Positions 1 through 8,113 of a stretch of DNA of 64,000 nucleotides are shown here, one piece after another. Numbering within the stretch: position 1 is the stretch's first letter; each line of letters opens with the position of its first letter. Below the pieces are notes generated by a model that was not told the origin of the DNA, did no database searches, and saw only the letters and a list, made by a program, of their open reading frames with translations. The stretch comes from a bacterium. Lineage in GTDB: Bacteria > Patescibacteriota > Minisyncoccia > UBA6257 > GWB1-50-10. Both the position numbers and the translations under genes were made by a program. The stretch spans positions 1 to 64,000 of the forward strand of contig JAKALF010000001.1 in assembly GCA_021813265.1 (NCBI GenBank), in the 5' to 3' direction.

Positions 1-159
1 CGTCGCGTTTCCCGAAAGCGGGGCGGCAATTTCGTTCTTTAGAAAATGAAAGATGGAGTCGAAAAAATTCGCCTTCGCGGAATTCGCGGAAAACACGGAA
101 CCGACAACGCCCCCTATGATACCCGCTATGATAACGATAACAATAAATCTCTTTGGCAT
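1..159 (-). CDS. Membrane-anchored protein, N-terminal fragment
   Basis: The first 53 codons of a minus-strand gene whose remainder lies beyond the left edge. The start ATG is at 157-159. After a short basic start, residues 5-20 form one strongly hydrophobic segment (signal peptide or signal anchor), so the product is probably exported or membrane-tethered. What follows is an unremarkable amphipathic stretch (NFFDSIFHFLKNE). No domain can be seen. HtrA-type proteases often begin this way, but nothing here proves it. Confidence 0.6.
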   Translation of the reverse strand, partial: MPKRFIVIVIIAGIIGGVVGSVFSANSAKANFFDSIFHFLKNEIAAPLSGNAT

Positions 160-190
160 AAGAAATGAGAAGTGATACGAGAGAACCCCT

Positions 191-967
191 CTATTTTATC
201 TCATACGTGAGCGTAACGGTTACATTCACGTCCCGCGATCCCGCCTCAAGTTGAGGAGCAGGAACCGATTCGTCCCTAGAAGCCCCTCCTATGGCTTTTA
301 GGGCGTAATAGGGCATGGGAGGATTGCTCCCGCTCTCGCTGATTGAAAGAAGGCGTCCTATACTAAACCCTCCCTCGTCGGAAATTTGTTCGGCTTTTTT
401 CTTAGCTTTCAAGATGGCGTCCGCTCTCGCATCAGTCTTAGCGTTTTCGGGATTATCAAGCGTGAAAACAAACTGAGAAACCGTGTTGGCCCCATTCTTT
501 ACGACACCCGAGAGCGCGTCTCCAATCTTGGAAAAATCTCTGACTTTCACGTCCACGCTCTGGGTAATGGTATATCCCACGATTTGGGGAGGAGGACAGA
601 TTCCTCCGTCACGGGGACAGGAAGAATATTGATATCGGGGATCAACGCTGTAGTTAGAGGTCTTGATATCTTTTGAATCAACGCCTTCTGATTTCAAAAA
701 ATCTATCGCCTTATTCATCTTCTCCGTGTTCTGTTTCTGGAGATCGGAAATATTTTCTCCCCCTTGCGTCACGACGCTGAAAGAAAATTTAGCGATATCG
801 GGAATAGCGACGCTTTTCCCTTCCGCCGAAACGGAAAAACTTCTAAACGAGGAAGGCTGTATGGAATCCCCATAGCTTTGCGCGTAGCTCCATAATGAAA
901 CGGCGGCAATGAGAGAGGAAAGAGCGAGAGAGATCCATAGATAGTTTTTCATTTTTTCGTTTGTCAT
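191..967 (-). CDS. SIMPL domain (DUF541) secreted protein
   Basis: A 258-residue exported protein of the SIMPL/DUF541 (YggE, BP26) family. Residues 9-29 are a hydrophobic signal anchor. The SIMPL domain follows, starting at FSVSAEGKSVAIPDIAKFSF and including the family's alternating pattern: NTEKMNKAIDFLKSEGVD, then GYTITQSVDVKVRDFSKIG, then ADAILKAKKKAEQIS. The function of the family is poorly known; members form ring-like oligomers outside the cytoplasmic membrane and have been linked to stress tolerance. A second ATG five codons in is equally possible as start, as neither has a clear ribosome binding site. It is transcribed toward the partial membrane-protein gene at the left edge. Confidence 0.85.
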   Translation of the reverse strand: MTNEKMKNYLWISLALSSLIAAVSLWSYAQSYGDSIQPSSFRSFSVSAEGKSVAIPDIAKFSFSVVTQGGENISDLQKQNTEKMNKAIDFLKSEGVDSKDIKTSNYSVDPRYQYSSCPRDGGICPPPQIVGYTITQSVDVKVRDFSKIGDALSGVVKNGANTVSQFVFTLDNPENAKTDARADAILKAKKKAEQISDEGGFSIGRLLSISESGSNPPMPYYALKAIGGASRDESVPAPQLEAGSRDVNVTVTLTYEIK

Positions 968-998
968 AGGTATATAGTACGATGGTTATACGAAATAT

Positions 999-2159
999 TC
1001 AACTCGTTTTAATCAGTGACGCCAAAACCGATACAAAACGAGACAACTCGCGTTTTGTGGTGAATGTTCCCATACTAACTCTAATACTACGCTTCGCTTC
1101 ATTTTCTTTTAATCCCATGGCCCGAAGAACATGGGAAGATTTCTCGGAGCGCGAGGAACAAGCGGCTCCCGAAGAAACCGCTATTCCGTTCATATCAAGA
1201 GCAATGAGAAGATCTTTGGAGGTTCGTTTTCCGGGGATAAAAAGATTCACGATATTCGGGAGAAATCGATCCCCCGTCCCCCCGTTTATCCTTACCCCAG
1301 GCGCGCGCTTCGAAAGGAGAGACAGAAGGTGATGATTCAGCGCTCTGCTTCTTTGAAGTTCCTGTTCTCTTTTTTTTGACGCCTTTTCTACCGCGAGCGC
1401 GAATCCCGCGACGAGAGGAACGGCCTCCGTTCCCGAACGAAGCCCAAATTCCTGTTCCCCTCCGGTAATAACGGGAAGAAGAGTCTTGGTTTTTAGAACC
1501 AACGCCCCAACGCCCTTCGGACCGTGTATCTTGTGCGATGAAAGCGTCAAAAGATCCACGCCTAATGTTTTCATACCGCAGTCAAGATATGAAAAAGCCT
1601 GGGCGGCATCGGTATGAAAGATCGGATACAAACTGTTTTTTTTCGCCCTCCATGATTGAATAGCGGAAGAGACTTCCCGTATGGGTTCTATGGACCCGAC
1701 TATGTTGTTCGCGTACATAAGCGAGACAAGAGCGGTATTTTCGTCAATTTCTTTTTCTATGTCTCGAAAAGAAACGAGTCCCCGCGTGTTGGGAGGGATC
1801 ATGGAAACGCGGGCTATACCCTCCCGTTCCAAATCAAGCGCCGTCTCCATAACCGACTCATGCTCAATTGAAGAGATAATAACCTTGGGATGTTTCTTGG
1901 GAAACGCTTTCAAAACTCCCCGTATCGCGAGATTGTTGGCTTCCGTCGCGGAAGAGGTAAAAACAACCTCGCGAAAATCGACATCAAGAACGCGCGCTAC
2001 GCGTTCTCGCGACGAATCCAAAACACTAAGAGCCTTTTGCCCGAAAGAATGAAGAGAACCCGGATTTCCAAAAACCTCTTCTGAAACCGCGTTCATAACG
2101 CGCGACACGTCCTTATCTAAAGGAGTCGAAGCGGAATAATCAAGGTATATAGGTTTCAT
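999..2159 (-). CDS. Cysteine desulfurase (NifS/IscS family)
   Basis: A PLP-dependent enzyme that takes sulfur from L-cysteine for iron-sulfur clusters or tRNA thiolation. It starts MKPIYLDYSASTPLD, the family's N-terminal signature. The PLP lysine lies in SSHKIHGPKG, a PLP-stacking His in SSIEHESV, and the persulfide cysteine in SSGAACSSRSE near the C-terminus, on a long loop as in the IscS group. About 386 residues, the normal length. I chose the ATG at 2157-2159 because the family begins there; an upstream in-frame ATG would add 12 unlikely residues. No IscU or SufU gene is adjacent, so the acceptor is unknown; tRNA thiolation is an equal possibility. Confidence 0.9.
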   Translation of the reverse strand: MKPIYLDYSASTPLDKDVSRVMNAVSEEVFGNPGSLHSFGQKALSVLDSSRERVARVLDVDFREVVFTSSATEANNLAIRGVLKAFPKKHPKVIISSIEHESVMETALDLEREGIARVSMIPPNTRGLVSFRDIEKEIDENTALVSLMYANNIVGSIEPIREVSSAIQSWRAKKNSLYPIFHTDAAQAFSYLDCGMKTLGVDLLTLSSHKIHGPKGVGALVLKTKTLLPVITGGEQEFGLRSGTEAVPLVAGFALAVEKASKKREQELQRSRALNHHLLSLLSKRAPGVRINGGTGDRFLPNIVNLFIPGKRTSKDLLIALDMNGIAVSSGAACSSRSEKSSHVLRAMGLKENEAKRSIRVSMGTFTTKRELSRFVSVLASLIKTS

Positions 2160-2251
2160 GGTGATATAGTAACCACCCTTACCGTTTTTTTCCATATTTG
2201 ACAGGATATAAAAATGATTGTAGTATAAAAACAGTATATAAGGAGTTTACA

Positions 2252-2809
2252 ATGGAAAAGACAAAAATAGGTCTCTCTCTGAAAGAAGCGAGGGAGATGG
2301 CTCTTAAGATTTCTAAAGAAGATATCGGCGTGCGAATCATCGTCCCCCATCACTCAAATCACAATCAATTTCTCTTCGTGCGAAACAGGGAAGATAAGAG
2401 AATGGGAAAAAGAGGGGGATGGGGTCTTCCCGGAGGAGGGGTGGACAAAGGAGAAACTCCCTATGCCGCGGCCATGCGGGAACTTTGGGAAGAAGCCGGA
2501 TTTGAGAAAGGTGATTATCACCTTTCAAAAAAAGTTTTTGGATACAAAAAGATAGGTCTCTTTGACACCAGTCGATGGTTTTACGTCCTCATCTTTAGCG
2601 CATCGCTTGAACTTTCGGCTGAACTTAAAAATTTCAAGCCCGATCCGGACGGCGATATCGTGAACCGGCAATGGTTCAATCCGGAAACCGACTTCAAGAT
2701 TGGTTTCAACGGACTCTGCCTCAAAGGCTCGGAGGAGCCCGTCTACGCCGATCACGTTGAGACAATCCGAAAATATATGATCGGATTGTTATCAAAAAAA
2801 ATTAGATAA
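2252..2809 (+). CDS. Nudix hydrolase
   Basis: A hydrolase of nucleoside diphosphates linked to another moiety. The complete Nudix box (G-x5-E-x7-REL-x-EE-x-G) is visible from GGGVDKGETPY to RELWEEAGF, preceded by a KRGGWGLPGG strand. The start is the ATG at 2252, set by AGGAG at 2241-2245 six bases upstream; about 185 residues. The tail NRQWFNPETDF fits the end of a Nudix fold. Substrate cannot be told from the sequence. It is a single gene, divergent from the cysteine desulfurase and ending in a terminator shared with mgtC. Confidence 0.88.
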   Translation: MEKTKIGLSLKEAREMALKISKEDIGVRIIVPHHSNHNQFLFVRNREDKRMGKRGGWGLPGGGVDKGETPYAAAMRELWEEAGFEKGDYHLSKKVFGYKKIGLFDTSRWFYVLIFSASLELSAELKNFKPDPDGDIVNRQWFNPETDFKIGFNGLCLKGSEEPVYADHVETIRKYMIGLLSKKIR

Positions 2810-2832
2810 AGCCCCCTTCGGGGCTTTTTATT
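2808..2832. terminator. Bidirectional terminator, Nudix / mgtC
   Basis: Stem AAAGCCCC / GGGGCTTT with loop CTTC, followed by a T-run on the plus strand and preceded by A-rich sequence, so it can serve both convergent genes. Confidence 0.85.
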
Positions 2833-3295
2833 TCCCGCCCTTTCCTTCAAAAGGACCGAGAATGTTAAAACTTCTTAAGATAAAGAGGAGAAGGGTGACT
2901 CCAATCGTCGCGATAACGGCGAAAGAAATGAGTCCGATACCGCACAAAACTCCGATGGAAGCCACGAACCAAATCGTCGCGGCGGTTGTAAGGCTTCGCA
3001 CGTGCGTTCCCTGCTTTACGATAATCCCCGCTCCCAAAAATCCGATGCCTACGACGACATTCGCGATAACGGCGAAAAATCCGCTATTGCGGGCGATAAC
3101 ATCGGAAAGATTCCCGACCTCAACGACATACGGGAGCATGACGCCAATCATGGCAAAAATAGAAGCGCCCGCCGAGACCATCAAATCGGTTCTCACGCCC
3201 GCTTCTTTGTGAGCCAGCTCCCGTTCAATGCCGATAATGACTCCCAAGAAAAGGGCGACACCGAGACGGAAAAGCATGTCGGATAAGGTAAGCAT
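2828..3295 (-). CDS. MgtC/SapB family membrane protein
   Basis: An inner-membrane protein of 155 residues with about four to five transmembrane helices. The MgtC signatures are present: GIERELAHKEAGVRTDLMVS near the N-terminus and GIGFLGAGIIVKQG followed by VRSLTTAATIWFVASIGV. MgtC proteins help cells cope with low magnesium and modulate the F-type ATPase in some bacteria; the short form here lacks the C-terminal ACT-like domain of virulence MgtC. The stop lies inside the terminator shared with the Nudix gene. It is followed upstream by a DedA gene on the same strand, 31 bases away. Confidence 0.88.
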   Translation of the reverse strand: MLTLSDMLFRLGVALFLGVIIGIERELAHKEAGVRTDLMVSAGASIFAMIGVMLPYVVEVGNLSDVIARNSGFFAVIANVVVGIGFLGAGIIVKQGTHVRSLTTAATIWFVASIGVLCGIGLISFAVIATIGVTLLLFILRSFNILGPFEGKGGK

Positions 3296-3326
3296 ATACC
3301 ATAGTATATCATACTTTCCCTCCCTT

Positions 3327-3902
3327 TTATTTTCTGAACATTTTTATTACCGGCAAAAACGAGATAACAATAACAGTCGCGATGATATAGGTAAGGTAGC
3401 GCTCTATTTCAGGAACCACGCCTCCCAAGAGATATCCTAAAAGAAGCAGGCCGGCGGCCCACAGAATTCCTCCCCATACGTTGTATGAAAAAAAGGTTTT
3501 GTACTCCATTTCTCCCACGCCGGCAAATATGGGAACAAAGGTTCTCACGATAGGAATGAAACGAGCCAGAATAACGGCCTTCTTCCCGTGTTCCTCGTAA
3601 AATATCCGAGCGCGTTCAATGTGCCGTTTATGAAAAAAGAAGGAATCTTCTCGTTTAAAAACCCTGGGACCGAACTTTTTTCCAAAAAAATATCCGAAGG
3701 TGTCTCCCAAGATCGCTCCCAAAACGCAGAGAACGAGAAGAATCCCTACATGAAAATACCCCTGAGAAGCTAAAAGTCCGAGCGTGAAAAGAAGGGAATC
3801 TCCCGGAAGAAAAAATCCGAAGAGGAATCCCGATTCCGCGAAAAACGTAAAAAAGATTCCTATATACCCGAAGGTGATAATGCTATTTTGGAGATATTCC
3901 AT
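3327..3902 (-). CDS. DedA family membrane protein
   Basis: A 191-residue integral membrane protein of the DedA/VTT (SNARE-associated Golgi) family, now thought to include lipid-carrier flippases. Seen: the ESGFLFGFFLPGDSLLF re-entrant segment, GDTFGYFFGKKFGPRVF and the conserved ARFIPIVRTFVPIFAGVGEM motif with its two arginines, then a C-terminal helix pair. In this lineage a likely role is recycling undecaprenyl phosphate or phospholipid flipping, but that is inference. It is probably co-transcribed with the MgtC-like gene downstream of it on the same strand. Confidence 0.88.
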   Translation of the reverse strand: MEYLQNSIITFGYIGIFFTFFAESGFLFGFFLPGDSLLFTLGLLASQGYFHVGILLVLCVLGAILGDTFGYFFGKKFGPRVFKREDSFFFHKRHIERARIFYEEHGKKAVILARFIPIVRTFVPIFAGVGEMEYKTFFSYNVWGGILWAAGLLLLGYLLGGVVPEIERYLTYIIATVIVISFLPVIKMFRK

Positions 3903-3941
3903 AGATATATATAGTACCCGCGGGAGGGAAAATAAGAAATA

Positions 3942-3964
3942 GCCCCTTAGGATGGCTAAGGGGC
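3942..3964. terminator. Hairpin terminator
   Basis: Stem GCCCCTTAG / CTAAGGGGC with loop GATGG, placed just after the stop of the 72-residue gene that ends at 3970 (minus strand). Confidence 0.7.
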
Positions 3965-3969
3965 ATAGA

Positions 3970-4188
3970 TCAAACTTTCGATTTTCTAGAAGGAGAGAAA
4001 CGCGAGAGAGTTTTTGCGAACGGCGGATTTAAAAATTCATCCAACTCGTTTCTTGTTCCAAGAAACGTGAAGCCGTCCGAGAAAGAGAATTCAAATCGCT
4101 GACAGTAATATCTCTTTCCATTTTCCATAAACTCCCTGACGCCTTTGGCGTCATGAATATCAAGAAGAACCGCTACATCTTTTTTCAT
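3970..4188 (-). CDS. Hypothetical protein, 72 residues
   Basis: Small soluble protein, no recognised family. The start is well supported: GGAGGG lies five bases before the ATG at 4186-4188. The first half is acidic (VAVLLDIHDAKGVREFMENG) with aromatic residues after it; the last 15 residues are basic (KTLSRFSPSRKSKV). It ends just before a hairpin terminator. The context is a run of small orphan minus-strand genes. Confidence 0.6.
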   Translation of the reverse strand: MKKDVAVLLDIHDAKGVREFMENGKRYYCQRFEFSFSDGFTFLGTRNELDEFLNPPFAKTLSRFSPSRKSKV

Positions 4189-4226
4189 ATTACCCTCCAG
4201 TTAAGAATCTGATATAAGTATAAGGG

Positions 4227-4508
4227 TTAGTTACCTAAAAACAAATAGATCGCGGCTCTTCCCACGTCGGAGAGAACTCCCCCTTTCACTTCTTCGCAAA
4301 CGTCGTCAATACGCGCCCGCCTTCCGCCCTCATCCGCAAAAAGATAGTTGTCTTGAAGATATCCTATCTTATCCCCCTCTTCGTTATAGATTCTTTGGTC
4401 TATAAAGTAGCCGAGCTTTTTCCCGTCGCGGTTATAGATGCGGTTTTCATCATACCAACCGATCTTTTCTCCTCCCCTTCTTATATCATTATCTTCTATG
4501 TAAATCAT
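4227..4508 (-). CDS. Repeat protein with IYN-x2-G-x-KIGY units
   Basis: About 93 residues made largely of a short repeat of roughly 14 residues: DNDIRRGGEKIGWYDEN, RIYNRDGKKLGYFIDQ, RIYNEEGDKIGYLQDN, then a degenerate fourth unit. Such units probably stack as beta-hairpins, like cell-surface or 4-strand repeat domains. After the repeats comes an acidic linker and a hydrophobic C-terminus (GRAAIYLFLGN). I start it at the ATG at 4506-4508, where the repeat begins; an in-frame start at 4595 would overlap the upstream gene in another frame. Function unknown. Confidence 0.55.
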   Translation of the reverse strand: MIYIEDNDIRRGGEKIGWYDENRIYNRDGKKLGYFIDQRIYNEEGDKIGYLQDNYLFADEGGRRARIDDVCEEVKGGVLSDVGRAAIYLFLGN

Positions 4509-4539
4509 GGGGTTTGATAAAGCAATTTTATGTATTGTT

Positions 4540-5142
4540 TTAAAAATAAGCAATACGGTCCATATATTTTTTTCCGCAAGAATTTTCCAGCTCAAATAAA
4601 ATCATCTGTACGGATTTATAGGGACTTGCTGGCAACGAATCAATATACTTATATCGCCTATATTTAGGTTGCCATAAAACACGCGATAATTCGTTCAAAT
4701 TAACAAAGAGGGAATAAAGAATATTATCGCCTTGTTCTGGAGAAAATTTATTCAAATCGGATTTATCGTTTGGAAAACGAATATGATAAGTTAATGGTCC
4801 AATTTCATGGCAAATCATTTTCACCGCGGCATGGCGAATATAGCCGTTTTGGTGTTGAAGTAGATGAAAAAGCCAAGGAAAAAGAAAATCAGGATCGTTT
4901 TCTCTGTTACGCAGAAAATATATAACTGAAATTGCCATCACGAAATTTTCCTGCCGCCAATCTTCGAAAACGCGGATATAATTTTCCGGCGCTGTATCAA
5001 TGAGAATGGAAATTTCTTTGTATATATCCCTATTATTCGCTGATGAACTATATAAAAGTTTTCTTACCTCGCGCGCGGCTTGGCGGCTTTTCTCTTTATC
5101 GCCATTTAAAATGGCGTTAAAACATTCTTTGATAGTATTCAT
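4540..5142 (-). CDS. Hypothetical all-helical protein, 200 residues
   Basis: Predicted soluble and helical, with HEAT-like pairs of helices (for example PWLFHLLQHQNGYIRHAAVKMI), reminiscent of repeat adaptor proteins. No catalytic motif is visible. It is more AT-rich than the surrounding housekeeping genes. Its neighbours are a helicase remnant upstream and a repeat protein downstream, which suggests an accessory island. Similar proteins occur, from memory, as orphan genes in related uncultured genomes. Function unknown. Confidence 0.6.
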   Translation of the reverse strand: MNTIKECFNAILNGDKEKSRQAAREVRKLLYSSSANNRDIYKEISILIDTAPENYIRVFEDWRQENFVMAISVIYFLRNRENDPDFLFPWLFHLLQHQNGYIRHAAVKMICHEIGPLTYHIRFPNDKSDLNKFSPEQGDNILYSLFVNLNELSRVLWQPKYRRYKYIDSLPASPYKSVQMILFELENSCGKKYMDRIAYF

Positions 5143-5188
5143 GATTTATTCCAGACTTTCATTTTTACGGACTACAAAATCAAGAATT

Positions 5189-5560
5189 TTAAATAATCTG
5201 ACGATGTAATTCCGCTTCCAAGGAGCGGTAGAAATCGCGGATAATAAAGGTGTAAATACCGCTCTCTGTTTTTTCGCTATCCTCGGCGTCTTCCATTCCT
5301 TTCTCCACGATCTCACCCAGTTTTTCTTTAGTTTCCGCACTTGAAAATTGTGGGGCAGATTGTTCGGCTGGATTTGCTTTCTGCATTAAGTCATAAGTTT
5401 GAGGATTGGTGTTAATACCGATCAAAATCCGAACTTTCTTTGTTTTCTCAAGAGATTTATAAATAGCGTGAAAACCACTGGCATAAAAATAACCGACCAA
5501 GCAATTAAAGAATTTGGTGTCTTTAATTCTTTCCGAATTGGTCTTGGGTTCTCGGTACAT
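5189..5560 (-). pseudogene. Helicase with PLD-like domain, N-terminal remnant
   Basis: About 123 codons that match the start of large SNF2-type helicases with an N-terminal phospholipase-D-like domain: FFNCLVGYFYASGFHAIYKSL then KKVRILIGINTNPQTYDLM and SAETKEKLGEIVEKGMED. The reading frame stops after RSLEAELHRQII, where the full protein should run on for hundreds of residues including the HKD motif and the helicase. Nothing of the rest is found downstream: the next 40 bases lead straight into the 200-residue gene. So this is a truncated relic of a defence- or repair-type helicase, recognised by eye only. Confidence 0.55.
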
Positions 5561-5897
5561 ATTGCACCGTTAAAAGCTGTTCTTTCTGCCTTTTTTGAGC
5601 TAAAACTATATCTTTAAGCATATTATTTTACTTTCATTGGACAGGATATTTTTATTTTGTCCAATACATATAGTATAATGGACAAAAGAAGGAAATACAA
5701 GAGATAAGGTTTAAACCAAAAATTAGTGAATTAGAGAACCAAAAATCATAATCGACATGACGGTCGAATTTACGCCCGTCGTAACCGACAAATCAAAACC
5801 CAAGATGATTGACCTTAAAACGCGAAAATCCCGACAGATTGGCGAGATTCTCGAGATGGCGTCCAATCAACCGGACTTGGTTATATCAAATACCGTC
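5561..5897. other. Intergenic stretch with inverted repeat
   Basis: No convincing gene. It holds an inverted repeat, ATTGGACA at 5637-5644 and TGTCCAAT at 5659-5666, with a third half-site-like copy (AATGGACA) at 5778-5685 region near a TATAAT at 5675-5680. This could be an operator-promoter for the accessory genes. A 50-codon plus-strand reading frame from 5758 runs into the tRNA-His and is probably a remnant or chance. Confidence 0.4.
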
Positions 5898-5974
5898 TGG
5901 GGTGCCTGATGGGAATCGAACCCACGACGACTTGCTCCACAGGCAAGCGCTCTACCAACTGAGCTACAGGCACC
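5898..5974 (-). tRNA. tRNA-His (GTG)
   Basis: Full cloverleaf on the minus strand: acceptor GTGCCTG / CAGGCAC, anticodon loop CTGTGGA with anticodon GTG, T-arm GTGGG-TTCGATT-CCCAT. The extra 5' G (G-1) faces C73, the histidine identity feature. CCA is encoded. Confidence 0.95.
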
Positions 5975-5994
5975 ATACAAGAAAAAGAATACTA

Positions 5995-6414
5995 TTATTC
6001 GTTTAGGTCTTCAAGATAAGGACGTTTGCTCTGATATCGATGTTTTTTCTTTAAACTATGCGTGTTTCTCTCTTCCCTAAATTTTTCTTCAATTCCTAAA
6101 GGAGGTTCCGTGGGAATACGGACTTTGGGAATTTCCAAGGCTTTTTCAATAAGAATATTCATGATTTCGAGAGCTCGATCGTGGTTTTGCTCCTGGGAAC
6201 GTTCTTCTTCGCATGAAACTTCAAGTTCGTCATTTTTAGTAATATGAGAGGTAAGCTTTTCTCGCAAGAGACTCCGTTCTTCATCTCTTAGGGGAAGGTC
6301 AAAAATCTTCGCCCAAATTTGAACTTTCGTTGAGCGTTTGTTCACGTTCTGCCCTCCCGGACCTCTTGAACGGGCCGCCTTAAAACGCGTGTTTTCTTTG
6401 GTAACATAAACCAT
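5995..6414 (-). CDS. ArfB-like peptidyl-tRNA hydrolase (RF-1 domain)
   Basis: A short release-factor-type protein (about 139 residues) with the catalytic GGQ motif in SRGPGGQNVNKRSTKVQ and a basic C-terminal tail (KKKHRYQSKRP), the layout of ArfB/YaeJ. Such proteins enter the empty mRNA channel of stalled ribosomes and hydrolyse the peptidyl-tRNA. Codon-recognition domains of RF1/RF2 are absent. The ATG at 6412-6414 is preferred; an in-frame TTG five codons earlier is possible. The window also has SmpB and tmRNA, so this would be a second ribosome-rescue route. A PrfH/RFH-like role is an alternative. Confidence 0.82.
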   Translation of the reverse strand: MVYVTKENTRFKAARSRGPGGQNVNKRSTKVQIWAKIFDLPLRDEERSLLREKLTSHITKNDELEVSCEEERSQEQNHDRALEIMNILIEKALEIPKVRIPTEPPLGIEEKFREERNTHSLKKKHRYQSKRPYLEDLNE

Positions 6415-6453
6415 GATTGTCTTTTGCAAGGAATCATAGTATATAATGGTTGA

Positions 6454-7107
6454 ATGAGCAATTTAGTTGATATTTTCACAGGATTGGTTGCTCAATATCC
6501 TTCCTGGACGTATACCATATTGGGAATCGGCACGCTTCTTCAAGGTGAAGCGGCTATTTTATTCGCGACCTATCTTCTTATTAATAAGGTTATAACCTGG
6601 CCTGGATTTTTAGGATCAACGCTTTCCGGTCTTATTATCGGCGAAACCTTCGTATATCTTTTCGGAAGAATCATGCGGAATACCCGCTTCGGATGGAAAC
6701 TATACTACAAAAAGAAAGCGAGTAGAAAGCTTCAGTTGTATACCTACTATCTGAAAAAGAACATGATCAAGCTTTTTGTTGTCGCGAAGTTCATTCCCGG
6801 AACCAATCTTGCTATCTTTGTTTTAAGCGGCTGGTCAAAAATACCCTTCAAGAAATTTATGAAAGCCTACCTCGCAAGCGTTATCGTGTGGTTTTCAGCC
6901 ATGACCGCTATCGCCTATTCGGCCATGAGCGGTATCACCTACCTTAGAACGACGAAAATATTCAAACAAGCGGAAATAGGAATCGTGATACTCATTATCG
7001 TTATCATCATCGTTGAACGATTCTTGAGAAAATATTTCAACAAACAAACCTTCGGTTTTGAAGCTAAGGAAGACAATGAATTGGAAGAAAAAGAAAATCC
7101 CATGTAA
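6454..7107 (+). CDS. DedA-like (VTT) membrane protein
   Basis: A 217-residue membrane protein with the VTT-domain layout: a first re-entrant hairpin (GIGTLLQGEAAILFATYLLI), GLIIGETFVYLFGRIMR, and the conserved KFIPGTNLAIFVLSGWSKIPFK segment that matches the RF-x-P motif of DedA proteins. A C-terminal hydrophobic helix (GIVILIIVIIIVERFL) and a charged acidic tail follow. Compared with the DedA protein at 3327 it is more divergent and lacks one of the two conserved arginines. Likely a lipid flippase or related; the role is inferred from family only. It ends in a terminator overlapping the next, convergent gene. Confidence 0.75.
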   Translation: MSNLVDIFTGLVAQYPSWTYTILGIGTLLQGEAAILFATYLLINKVITWPGFLGSTLSGLIIGETFVYLFGRIMRNTRFGWKLYYKKKASRKLQLYTYYLKKNMIKLFVVAKFIPGTNLAIFVLSGWSKIPFKKFMKAYLASVIVWFSAMTAIAYSAMSGITYLRTTKIFKQAEIGIVILIIVIIIVERFLRKYFNKQTFGFEAKEDNELEEKENPM

Positions 7108-7127
7108 CGTTAAAATACATGGGATTT
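7095..7127. terminator. Terminator shared by convergent genes
   Basis: Perfect 12-base stem AAATCCCATGTA / TACATGGGATTT with loop ACGTTAAAA. It overlaps the last codons of the DedA-like gene and sits at the end of the transglycosylase gene. Confidence 0.8.
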
Positions 7128-7988
7128 ATTATTACCTGAAATCATGAGGGCGTATTGATACACCGCTCTCACGTACGCCCTGGAATTGTTATATCTCCAA
7201 AGCGCTTTATCTTGCTTTGATCTATTTTTACCCTTCCACCCGTTTTGGAAGAGATAATTTCCGACGCTTGCCATCGCGTCGTCTTTCTCGAAAAGATCCG
7301 CCCTGTGATCTCCATCCCAATCAACGGCATAGTGTTGATATGAGTACGGCATGAACTGAGGCAGGCCAAACGCTCCCGCCCACGATCCCCGAATTTGAAG
7401 CGGATCCCATTTCATCTCTCTTGAAACTTCAAGAAACGACCTGAACTGTTTAAGAAGATGAGAAACGGGTCTCCCTCGTTTTCTATTTATATAATATCTG
7501 GTATAGAAAACGTTGGGAACGTAATATCTTCCGAGAAGTCTCCCGAGGTCAGTTTCAACTTTTAATATGGAAACGATAACGGGGGGCGGAACGGAAAAAA
7601 CTGAACTAATCTTTTTGAGTTCCGCGAGGTTTTTATTCAAAAACCCCCTTCCTCTCTTAATGGATTGATCCGTAAAGAGAAAAGAATATCCTTTCCATTT
7701 TGGAATGACTTTTGGAGGAAAAAGGATAAGCGAATCGATTCCGAATCTCGGATCGTTAAACAGGGAATCGATAAGGGCGGGATCGTCAAACCCTCTTTCA
7801 AGGGTTATTTTGAGCTCGTTATGAAACCCGTGTCTCCCTCTAGGTTCGGGAGGATGGATATATGGAACGGGAACAGCTCTTTTTATCTCTGTCTTCCCCA
7901 TCTTAAGAATATCTCCCCCTATGGTAACCGGAAGAATGAAAAAAAGAAGGAGAAAGAAAAGAAAAAACGAAATGTTTAGCAAGCGCAT
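7110..7988 (-). CDS. Lytic murein transglycosylase, MltB type
   Basis: Cleaves the glycan strand of peptidoglycan with formation of 1,6-anhydro ends. 292 residues: signal peptide or anchor at 6-24 (LFFLLLFFILPVTIGG), then the SLT_2/GH103 domain. The catalytic glutamate is in ILKVETDLGRLLGRY; the MltB signature GSWAGAFGLPQFMPYSY and the calcium-loop-like DWDGDHRADLFEKDDAMASV are intact. No lipobox, so unlike E. coli MltB it is not a lipoprotein. GGAGG six bases before the ATG fixes the start. Expected to act outside the membrane in wall turnover or in opening the wall for pili or secretion. Confidence 0.88.
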   Translation of the reverse strand: MRLLNISFFLFFLLLFFILPVTIGGDILKMGKTEIKRAVPVPYIHPPEPRGRHGFHNELKITLERGFDDPALIDSLFNDPRFGIDSLILFPPKVIPKWKGYSFLFTDQSIKRGRGFLNKNLAELKKISSVFSVPPPVIVSILKVETDLGRLLGRYYVPNVFYTRYYINRKRGRPVSHLLKQFRSFLEVSREMKWDPLQIRGSWAGAFGLPQFMPYSYQHYAVDWDGDHRADLFEKDDAMASVGNYLFQNGWKGKNRSKQDKALWRYNNSRAYVRAVYQYALMISGNNKSHVF

Positions 7989-8082
7989 AATGGCCTCCAG
8001 TTAATTAAATGACGCTGAAATCAGATTAAGAAAAAGGAGGAGGAAAGGCAAATGAGATAGTCTAGTTTTTAGTGAAATAATA

Positions 8083-8106
8083 AAGCTCCCAAAATTTTGA
8101 GAGCTT
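8083..8106 (-). terminator. Terminator of the 8114-8904 gene pair
   Basis: Stem AAGCTC / GAGCTT with an inner AAAATTTT palindrome; on the minus strand it is followed by TTATTATTTC. Confidence 0.65.
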
Positions 8107-8113
8107 CTTTGTT

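Noticed and set aside
5758..5910. A 50-codon plus-strand frame ending in tRNA-His
   Set aside because: No ribosome site and its end lies in the tRNA; at most a remnant.
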